From positions 1-5,514 of the forward strand of contig JAQGHZ010000710.1 in NCBI GenBank assembly GCA_028291485.1: a stretch of DNA of 5,514 bases, in the 5' to 3' direction. Source of the stretch: Rubritepida sp. Lineage in GTDB: Bacteria; Pseudomonadota; Alphaproteobacteria; Acetobacterales; Acetobacteraceae. Each line of letters begins with the position of its first letter. Within the stretch, counting starts at the first letter, position 1. Below, in pieces: positions 1 through 5,514 of this stretch. The position numbers and the translations under genes were made by a program. Under the pieces are notes generated by a model. That model saw only the letters and a list, made by a program, of their open reading frames with translations, was not told the DNA's origin and searched no databases.

Positions 1-1536
1 CCCAGCCTCCGGCGCCGGCGGTGCCCATCAGCAGCCGGTCGCCCGTGTTCAGAACCGTGGTGAGCTTGGATCGCACCTTCTCCCGCTGGCCATCGCTTCG
101 GATGATCCAGGCTTCCGCCGGCTGGCCGCCCTGGCCGCCGGCGGCGCCTTTTGCCGCATGGAAATGCCGCTCGCCCCGGAAGGTCAGGGTGAGCTGTCAC
201 CGCAGGACCTCTTATTCGCGCTCGATGCCGCAGCCGCCCGGATGCAGCCCCGCGCCGCCCGAGCCGCGCCGGATGCCCAGCCGGTGCACGCGGACAGGCG
301 CGTCGGTCTCCATGGCCTCGGCGGGCATGTTCATGGTGTTGCTGATATCGGTGGAGACGCCGTGCACGCCGTCGCCGGTCGCGGAGCCGCCGCTGCCACC
401 GGACAGAATCTCCGTCACCACCCAGGCCGAACCGTCGGCGCGGCGGCCGGAAAGCGCCATCACGGCAGCACGGGGGCGAGGGCCGCGAGGATGGCATTGG
501 TCGCGAGCTTCACCGTGCCGGTGCGCGCGTTCAGCGCTGAAGGCATGCGCGGGCTGAGCAGCGAGCCCTCGGGCAGGATCACGGTGAGCGGGCGGGCGCA
601 GCCGCCATTGTTGGGGATGTCGGGGCCGGTGATGGCGCGCAGCGCGAAGAAGCAGCCGGCCATGACGCCGGCGGGCGCCGCGTTCACCGGCCCGCGCACC
701 TGGGGCGAGGTGCCGGTGAAGTCGATCGTCATCTCGTCGCCCGCGATGGTGACGCGCACGCGGATCGGCACGGGCTTGTCCAGCTCAACGCCGTCATTGT
801 CGAGCGCATCCTCGTAAGTCCAGCTGCCGTCGGGGACGGCGCGGAGGGCGGCCCGGGTGGCGGCCTCGGCGCGGCGGACCAGCTCCAGCATCATCGCGTG
901 GAGCGCGTCGGCGCCGTGGCGCGCGGCGAGCTCGGCCGTGCGCGTGGCGGCGACACGGCAGGCGGCGATCTGCGCCTCGAGATCCCAGTTGAAGGCCTCG
1001 GGCGTGCGGGTGTTGAGGTTGATGATCTTCAGGATCTGCGGGTCGGTGACGCCCTCGCGCGCCAGCTGCAGCGGCGGCAGCCGAAGGCCCTCCTGGAAGA
1101 TCTCCGTGGCGGTGGTGGGCAGCGAGCCGGGAGTCAGCCCACCCAGATCCTGGTGGTGCAGGATGGTGCCGGCGAGCGCGATGACGCGGCCCTCGGCGAA
1201 GACCGGCACCATGAGGGACACGTCGGGAATATGCGTGCCGCCGTCATAGGGATCGTTCATCAGGTAAACGTCGCCGGGGCGCATCTGCGCGACGGGGAAG
1301 TCGCGCAGCATGCGCTGCACGGCCGGCATCAGGCAGCCGAGCAGCAGCGGCAGCGAGATGGACTGCGCCATCAGCGTGCCGTCGGGCAGGAAGAGACTGG
1401 CCGAGGCGTCGTTCGCCTCGCGCACGATGGGCGAGACGGCGGAGCGGAGCATCACCGCCTGCATCTCCTCGGCGATGGCGTCGAGGCGGCGGCGGACGAT
1501 CTCGATGGTCGCGGGGTCAAGGCGTTCCGCGTTCAT
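1..1536 (-). pseudogene. hyuB: Hydantoinase B / 5-oxoprolinase-type subunit (HyuB-like), frameshifted, two in-frame stops, 3' end outside window
   Basis: HyuB-family proteins pair with HyuA in ATP-dependent cleavage of cyclic amides (hydantoins, 5-oxoproline) or related carboxylation reactions in the cytoplasm. The start is the ATG at 1534-1536. It overlaps the hyuA stop as ATGA and has GGAG at 1545-1548, inside the end of hyuA, giving translational coupling. The first 358 codons are good HyuB: NDPYDGGTHIPDV at residues 94-106, HHQDLGG at 127-133, FTGTSPQVRGPVN at 273-285, NNGGCARP at 309-316. The frame then ends in TGA at 460-462, directly after ALAPVLP. Homologous sequence resumes in another frame from about 463 (MALSGRRADGS, then MNMPAEAMETDAPVRVHRL) to TAA at 212-214. 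In that same frame it continues EVLR, TGA at 197-199, QLTLTFRGERHFHAAKG, then KLTTVLNTGDRLLMGTAGAG to base 1. From memory of the family, about a dozen residues after the LP are missing, so a small deletion of 3n+1 bases is likely. The last few dozen residues lie beyond the left edge. Family assignment is firm. Whether the lesions are biological or sequence errors cannot be told here. Confidence 0.88.
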
Positions 1537-3551
1537 GCCCGCTTCTCCATGAGCAGATGGGCGGGATGGGCGGTGACGCGCCAGCCGGCGGGGATGACGA
1601 GCGTGGTGTCGTCCTGCTCCAGGATGGCGGGGCCGTGCAGGATTTCGCCGGGAGCGAGCGAGGTGCGCGGTACGGCCGCGACCTCCTGCGGCACGCCGTC
1701 GATGACCGCGAGGCGCGAGCCGCGCTCGGCGGTGGTGTGGACCGGCAGGCGCGGCTCCAGGACCGGCGCGCGCAACCGTCGCACGGCGCGCAGCGAAACC
1801 AGGCGCACGGGGGCCTGCCGCGCATGGCCATAGGCCGCGCGATGGGCGGCGATGAAGCCCTCGCGGATCGCGGCGCCGGGGGCGGCGCCGTCGTGCGGGA
1901 TGTCGACGTCCAGGCTGTGGCCCTGGCCGACATAGCTGGCGCTGGCGGTCAGCAGGATCTCGGCGGATTCCGCCGCGGCGCCCTCGGCTTGCATGGCGGT
2001 GCCGGTCTGCGCGACGAGTTCCGCGATGGCGGCGCGCAGCTCCTCTTCGGGCAGGCTGTCGGTCACCCGGCCGAAGCCGCGCGCCGCATCGTGCTCCAGC
2101 GGCGCGTCGAGCAGGCCCGTCGCGGCCAGCACGCCCGGCGCGGCGGGGACGACGATGCGCGTCTGGCCCAGATCCTCCGCGATGGCATAGGCGTGCAGCC
2201 CGCCGCCGCCGCCGGCCGGCACCAGCGGCAGCTCGCGCGGATCGGTGCCGCGCGCGACCGTCATCTTTCGCACGGCCTCGGCCATGGTGGCGTTGATGAT
2301 GCGGTGGATGGCGACCGCTGCCTCGCGCAGGCCGAGGCCGAGGGGGGCGGCGATCTCGCGCTCGATGGCCTCGGCTGCGGCCGCGGGGTCGAGCGCCAGC
2401 TCGCCGGCGGCGAAGCGCGTGGGGTCCACGAGGCCGAGCACGACCGAGGCGTCCAGCACTGTCGGCCGCGTGCCGCCTCGGCTGTAGCAGGCCGGGCCGG
2501 GTGCCGCGCCCGCCGAGCGCGGGCCGACGCGCAGGCCGCCCGCATCGTCGATCCAGGCGATGGAGCCGCCGCCGGCCGCGATGGCCAGCACATCGGCCGT
2601 GGGGACGCGCACGGGAAAGGTGCCGATCATGCCGTCCATGCGCAGCGCGGGCGCGCCGCCGCGGATCACGGCGATGTCGGCGCTGGTGCCGCCCACGTCG
2701 ATCGAGACGCCGTCGGGGAAGCCGGCGCCATCAAGCACGGCGGCCGCGCCGATCGCCGCGGCCGAAGGGCCGGAGAGGGTGAGGCGGATGGGCTTGCCGC
2801 GCGCCGTGCCGGCGCCGAGCAGGCCGCCGCGCGAATGCATCACCTGCAGCGGCACACTGATGCCGGCGCCCTCGATGATGCTCTCGATGCGGCCGAGATA
2901 GTCGCTCATGACAGGCTTCAGCGCGGCGTCGAAGGCGGTGGCGCAGGTGCGCTCGTATTCGCGGGGCGCCGGATCGACCTCGGAGGAGAGGGAGACGGCC
3001 AGGCCAGGGCAGGTTGCGCGCACGATCTCCCCCGCGCGGCGCTCATGCGTGGGGTCGAGGAAGGCGAAAAGGAAAGTGATGGCGACGGCCTTGGCGCCGG
3101 AGGCCTCCAGCGCGCGCGCGGCCTCGGCGACCTCGGCCTCGTCGAGCGGCTCCCAGATGGTGCCGTCCGCGCCGATGCGCTCGGTGACTTCCATCCGGCG
3201 CTCGGGCGGCACCAGGCTCACCGGCGTCTGCGGGCCGAACATGAGGTCGTAGTTGGAGGCGCGCGTCATGCGCCCCAGCTCGATCACGTCGGCGAAGCCG
3301 CGCGTGGTGATGAGGCCGACCGGCGCCGCGGTGCCCTCCAGGATGGCATTGGTCGCGACGGTGGTGCCGTGCAGGAAACGCCGCACCTCCGCCGGTCTCG
3401 CATCGCCGCCCAGCAGGCGCGACAGCGCGTGGCCCACGGCCCGCGCGGGGTCGTCAGGCGTGCTCGGCACCTTCAGCGAGCGCAGCGAGCCGTCGCCGCC
3501 GCGCAGCACCGCATCCGTGAAGGTTCCGCCGATGTCGATGCCGATATCCAT
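1533..3551 (-). CDS. hyuA: Hydantoinase/oxoprolinase family protein, HyuA-type ATP-binding subunit
   Basis: This is a 672-residue cytoplasmic protein of the hydantoinase A / 5-oxoprolinase N-terminal family, which has an actin/acetate-kinase-like ATPase fold. It would activate a cyclic amide or similar substrate using ATP, together with HyuB. Motifs in order are: phosphate-binding GIDIGGTFTDAV at residues 4-15, HGTTVATNAILEG at 61-73, SRGGL at 240-244, LSGPSAAAIGAA at 259-270, the second Gly-rich loop SIDVGGTSADIA at 283-294, GPRSAGAAPGPACY at 343-356, PAGGGGGLHA at 445-454, and the C-terminal GPAILEQDDTTLVIPAGW at 640-657. Length is normal for the family and no lesion is seen. I chose the ATG at 3549-3551 because it places the family-typical MDIGIDIGGTFTD at the N-terminus. 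A TTG at 3606-3608 would only add 19 atypical residues. The Shine-Dalgarno sequence is weak (GAG within ctgagtggc). The gene overlaps hyuB by four bases, so the two were once co-translated. The exact substrate (hydantoin, 5-oxoproline, acetone-like ketone) cannot be assigned from sequence alone. Confidence 0.93.
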   Translation of the reverse strand: MDIGIDIGGTFTDAVLRGGDGSLRSLKVPSTPDDPARAVGHALSRLLGGDARPAEVRRFLHGTTVATNAILEGTAAPVGLITTRGFADVIELGRMTRASNYDLMFGPQTPVSLVPPERRMEVTERIGADGTIWEPLDEAEVAEAARALEASGAKAVAITFLFAFLDPTHERRAGEIVRATCPGLAVSLSSEVDPAPREYERTCATAFDAALKPVMSDYLGRIESIIEGAGISVPLQVMHSRGGLLGAGTARGKPIRLTLSGPSAAAIGAAAVLDGAGFPDGVSIDVGGTSADIAVIRGGAPALRMDGMIGTFPVRVPTADVLAIAAGGGSIAWIDDAGGLRVGPRSAGAAPGPACYSRGGTRPTVLDASVVLGLVDPTRFAAGELALDPAAAAEAIEREIAAPLGLGLREAAVAIHRIINATMAEAVRKMTVARGTDPRELPLVPAGGGGGLHAYAIAEDLGQTRIVVPAAPGVLAATGLLDAPLEHDAARGFGRVTDSLPEEELRAAIAELVAQTGTAMQAEGAAAESAEILLTASASYVGQGHSLDVDIPHDGAAPGAAIREGFIAAHRAAYGHARQAPVRLVSLRAVRRLRAPVLEPRLPVHTTAERGSRLAVIDGVPQEVAAVPRTSLAPGEILHGPAILEQDDTTLVIPAGWRVTAHPAHLLMEKRA

Positions 3552-3580
3552 GCCACTCAGTTCTGCTGCGATGCAGCGCA

Positions 3581-3608
3581 ACGATACGAGGACACGCCGC
3601 CAGGGCAA
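3581..3608 (-). promoter_or_regulatory. Candidate sigma70-like promoter upstream of hyuA (weak)
   Basis: In the 67-base gap before hyuA, the minus strand reads TTGCCC (3603-3608), a 16-base spacer, then TATCGT (3581-3586). Each hexamer matches the E. coli consensus at four of six positions. A start near 3574 would leave a leader of about 20 bases. In such GC-rich DNA this match could be chance. The alternative is simple read-through from the upstream cassette. No operator or riboswitch-like structure was recognised. Confidence 0.2.
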
Positions 3609-3618
3609 GGTGGACGCA

Positions 3619-4221
3619 TTAAATCGCCGGCTCTCCCAGGGACAGCATCAGCCGGTTCGCCCAATTGAAGAAGGCGGCCGATTGGATGACGTCGGCGATG
3701 GCGAGATCGTCCAGCCCATCGGCGCGCAGCCGGGCAACGTGCTCCGGGCCGAAGGCCAGCGGCGTCCGCGTCAGCGCGACGGAGGCGGCGACGACGGCGT
3801 TCCAGCTTTCGCCGAGATCGGCGTCGACGCCTTCCGCCAGCAGCTTGTCGACGTCGGCCTCGCGCTTCGAATAGGTGGCCGAGAAGCGCGCATGCACCGA
3901 GGCGCAGTAGATGCAGCCGTTGAGGCGGGACACCGCGGCCGCCGCGAGTTCGCGCTCGGCGCGGGGGAGGCCGGCGTTGGTGTTGTAGAAGATGTCCTTG
4001 TCGGCGCGGGTGCGGGATTCGAGCGTGTCGGGGTCGCGGGCCAGGAGCCGGAAATAGGGCGACTTCACGCGGTTCGCATCGACGAGGGCGGCCATGTGCC
4101 GTTCCGTCATCGCCTCCGGGGCGAGGGGTTCGAGCCAGGGGAGCCAGTCGACCTGCGCGCGGGTGAAGACCACGGGCGGGGTGTGCTCGGGCGGGGTGAG
4201 GGTGGTGTTGGTGTCGGGCAT
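3619..4221 (-). CDS. Alkylhydroperoxidase (AhpD-fold) domain protein, Avi_7169-like
   Basis: This 200-residue soluble protein has a CMD/AhpD-type core. The signature is E91 followed by C103-I-Y-C106 and H110 (ERELAAAAVSRLNGCIYC then ASVH). This is the Glu / CxxC / His arrangement that AhpD proteins use as a redox or proton-relay centre. A conserved-looking tail (ADVIQSAAFFNWANRLMLSL, 176-195) is typical of 'peroxidase-related' members. An N-terminal extension of about 40 residues, rich in Pro/Thr, precedes the core, and no signal peptide is evident. The start at ATG 4219-4221 is supported by GGAG at 4230-4233, which overlaps the preceding gene's stop region with an 8-base spacer; the intergenic gap is only 12 bases. 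Placement directly after a CMD-domain gene and a luciferase-like monooxygenase matches the neighbourhood I recall for the Avi_7169 family. A peroxidase or disulfide-reductase role is known only for distant relatives, and the actual substrate is unknown. Confidence 0.85.
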   Translation of the reverse strand: MPDTNTTLTPPEHTPPVVFTRAQVDWLPWLEPLAPEAMTERHMAALVDANRVKSPYFRLLARDPDTLESRTRADKDIFYNTNAGLPRAERELAAAAVSRLNGCIYCASVHARFSATYSKREADVDKLLAEGVDADLGESWNAVVAASVALTRTPLAFGPEHVARLRADGLDDLAIADVIQSAAFFNWANRLMLSLGEPAI

Positions 4222-4233
4222 GCTTTGGACTCC

Positions 4234-4815
4234 TCAGGCCGCCCGGAGCAGGACGCGGAAGCCGGCGACCACCCGGATCTGGAAGGAAAGAAAGGAGACG
4301 ATCTGCGACAGGGTGACGAGGTCGGTCGTCGTCCAGCCGGCGGCGAGCACCGTGGCCAGCGATTCCGGCGCGGCGTCGCGCGGATGGAAGACCAGCATGT
4401 GCACATGCGGGAAGGCGGCGGCGAGGCGGGGCCCCAAGGCGGCCGCGGTGGCCGCGTCGACGGCATAGGCCGGTCCGGGCCTGTCCTCTGCGCTCAGCGG
4501 GCCGGACGGGAAGGCGCCATATGGACCCTCGGTGACGGTTTGCCGGACCGCGGCGTCCACAGCGGCGCGCAACGCATCGGAAGCCAGTCCCTCGGCGTAG
4601 AAGGCGGCGGTCTCGGCCTCGCCATGCAGGCCCACCACGTAGCAGGCCACGGCGAAGCGCTCGGCCGTGGTGACTCCAGCCAGTTCGGCCGGGGTGAACA
4701 GCGCCTCATAGCTCTTCTGCGCATGCGTGCGGGCCTCGGGCCGCTGCGCGCGGATCGCATCCATCGCCGAGCCGGGCGCGATGCCGACGAGCTTGTCGAT
4801 CACATCGACGGTCAT
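4234..4815 (-). CDS. CMD domain protein, Avi_7170-like
   Basis: This 193-residue, largely helical soluble protein belongs to the carboxymuconolactone decarboxylase/AhpD superfamily. It looks like two divergent repeats. The first half has ERFAVACYVVGLHGEAE (52-68), which resembles the E...C...H signature. The second half has TTDLVTLSQIVSFLSFQIRV (163-182) followed by VAGFRVLL (183-190), the helix that carries the active site in relatives. Only one cysteine (C58) is present, so the redox CxxC pair is absent and thiol peroxidase chemistry of the AhpD kind is unlikely. The start ATG at 4813-4815 is supported by GGGAG at 4825-4829 with a 9-base spacer. It lies 27 bases after the monooxygenase stop and 12 bases before the peroxidase-like gene, so the three are almost certainly one operon. 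It could be a small lyase/decarboxylase or a non-catalytic partner of its neighbour. The family has no settled function that I know of. Confidence 0.82.
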   Translation of the reverse strand: MTVDVIDKLVGIAPGSAMDAIRAQRPEARTHAQKSYEALFTPAELAGVTTAERFAVACYVVGLHGEAETAAFYAEGLASDALRAAVDAAVRQTVTEGPYGAFPSGPLSAEDRPGPAYAVDAATAAALGPRLAAAFPHVHMLVFHPRDAAPESLATVLAAGWTTTDLVTLSQIVSFLSFQIRVVAGFRVLLRAA

Positions 4816-4842
4816 GGTCGTTCTCTCCCAAATCCGGCCACG

Positions 4843-5514
4843 TCAGGCGACGTGGCGCATTCCTTCGGCCGCCTCGCGGCGCCAGCCGAATTCCGGCGCC
4901 ACCTTCTCCGCCACCAGCTCGATCGACCGCAGGATGAAGGCGTGCGGCGGATCGATCGAATGGACCTGCACGGCGAGGTCGGTGGCACGCGCGAGCGTGC
5001 TGTCCGTCTTCAGCGAGGCGATCACATCCTCCGCCGTGCCGAGATGCACGTCGAGGGCCGCGATCAGCGCCTCGGTCGTCTCGCCGCCCTGGGCGCGGCC
5101 CAGGCTGATGAGCCGCGCGCTGAAGCGCTGCAGGCCGATCTCCGCGAAGCGGAAGGCGTCGGCGCGGTCGTCGGTCACGAAGACGGAGCGCGAGGCCAGG
5201 ATGCGCGGCGCGCGGCCGGGCGGCAGCGCTTCCAGATAGGCGTCGATCATCGGGTTCTGGATGTCGGCCAGCGTCTGGTTCGGCTGGTCCTTCGGGCGCG
5301 GCTGGGTGCGCGAGAGCAGCAGCCCGTCACCGGCCGCCCCGGCGCGGCGGGCGCCCTCGACGGTGAAGGTCGCCTGCCACATGCGGTCCGCGAGGCTCGC
5401 CGGCGCTGCCGGGTAGAGATGGTCGCCGCCCGGCAGCGTGTGGCCCGCGAGCGCATCCTTCAGCATCTGCGTGTTTTGACCGAAGATCCGGCCGCGCTCG
5501 GCGCCGTCCAGGCC
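4843..5514 (-). CDS. Luciferase-like FMN-dependent monooxygenase, KPN_01858-like (5' end outside window)
   Basis: Only the C-terminal 223 residues are visible. The frame is open to the right edge and begins GLDGAERGRIFGQNTQ before the first internal Met, so the start codon lies beyond 5514 and the ATG at 5464-5466 is not the true start. The fold is a bacterial-luciferase-like TIM barrel using reduced flavin and oxygen. The recognisable part is the late-barrel strand ARRAGAAGDGLLLSR (visible residues 55-69), followed by a helical region with DIQNPMIDAYLEALPPGRAP and RSVFVTDDRADAFRFAE, typical of the C-terminal side of these enzymes. From memory the family is about 330-350 residues, so roughly a third is missing. 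The stop is TGA at 4843-4845. The downstream CMD and AhpD-fold genes fit the neighbourhood I recall for this subfamily. Such enzymes oxidise or desulfonate small organic substrates, and the substrate here is unknown. Superfamily assignment is stronger than the subfamily name. Confidence 0.83.
   Translation of the reverse strand, partial: GLDGAERGRIFGQNTQMLKDALAGHTLPGGDHLYPAAPASLADRMWQATFTVEGARRAGAAGDGLLLSRTQPRPKDQPNQTLADIQNPMIDAYLEALPPGRAPRILASRSVFVTDDRADAFRFAEIGLQRFSARLISLGRAQGGETTEALIAALDVHLGTAEDVIASLKTDSTLARATDLAVQVHSIDPPHAFILRSIELVAEKVAPEFGWRREAAEGMRHVA

Noticed and set aside
197..199. TGA in hyuB as a selenocysteine codon or programmed read-through
   Set aside because: I recall no conserved Cys/Sec at this position, a TAA lies 15 bases upstream in the same frame, and the frame is already broken near 460. 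Decay or sequence error is simpler.
158..1833. Plus-strand open frames overlapping hyuB (158-817, 898-1833 and smaller ones)
   Set aside because: They are antisense shadows with no family motif, and hyuB homology on the minus strand explains the same bases.
3565..3577. Small hairpin GCTGC-ATC-GCAGC in the gap before hyuA, considered as a terminator or regulator
   Set aside because: It has only a five-base stem, mismatched flanks and no T-tract on either side. Such stems are common by chance in this base composition.
3552..3608. Longer hyuA start at TTG 3606-3608
   Set aside because: It would add 19 residues before the family-typical MDIGIDIGGTFTD N-terminus, uses a rare start codon and has no convincing ribosome binding site.
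1557..3668. Very long plus-strand open frame (703 codons) antisense to hyuA
   Set aside because: Its translation is low-complexity Gly/Ala/Arg/Asp with no recognisable motif. It mirrors the hyuA codon pattern, as expected in GC-rich DNA where stops are rare in opposing frames. HyuA motifs on the minus strand are unambiguous.
5464..5466. ATG as the true start of the luciferase-like gene
   Set aside because: The frame stays open upstream to the window edge with sequence that continues the fold. The fragment from this Met would lack the N-terminal part of the barrel.

Overview
This is a GC-rich window (very roughly 70% G+C by eye), and every supportable gene reads on the minus strand. Codon use and protein style (Ala/Arg/Gly-rich, G or C at third positions) suggest an alphaproteobacterium. 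My best guess is an Acetobacteraceae/Roseomonas-like or other rhodospirillalean organism, but that is an impression and not a search result. No tRNA, rRNA, CRISPR array, insertion sequence or long repeat is visible. No stretch longer than about 70 bases lacks a gene.

In transcription order (right to left) the layout has two blocks. The first is a compact three-gene cassette. It starts with the C-terminal two thirds of a luciferase-like, FMN-dependent monooxygenase that enters from the right edge (4843-5514). A carboxymuconolactone-decarboxylase (CMD)/AhpD-fold protein follows (4234-4815). The third gene is a CxxC-containing alkylhydroperoxidase-domain protein (3619-4221). Gaps are 27 and 12 bases, each with a good Shine-Dalgarno sequence. 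I recognise this trio as resembling the families named after KPN_01858 (monooxygenase), Avi_7170 (CMD) and Avi_7169 (peroxidase-like), which are usually neighbours. Their substrate is not established.

After a 67-base gap carrying only a weak promoter candidate comes the second block, a hydantoinase/5-oxoprolinase-type pair. An apparently intact HyuA-like ATP-dependent subunit (1533-3551) overlaps by the ATGA tetranucleotide with a HyuB-like subunit (1536 leftwards past the window edge).

The most notable observation is that the HyuB gene is broken. Its frame is lost at about 460, where a short conserved stretch also seems to be missing. The continuing frame then contains two stop codons (TAA at 212-214, TGA at 197-199), yet recognisable HyuB sequence runs on to base 1. 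HyuA and HyuB normally act together, so the hydrolase encoded here is probably non-functional, unless the lesions are sequence errors. The cassette upstream appears intact as far as it is visible. If the two blocks share a transcript, a plausible but unproven picture is oxidative opening of a small or heterocyclic substrate followed by ATP-dependent amide hydrolysis.
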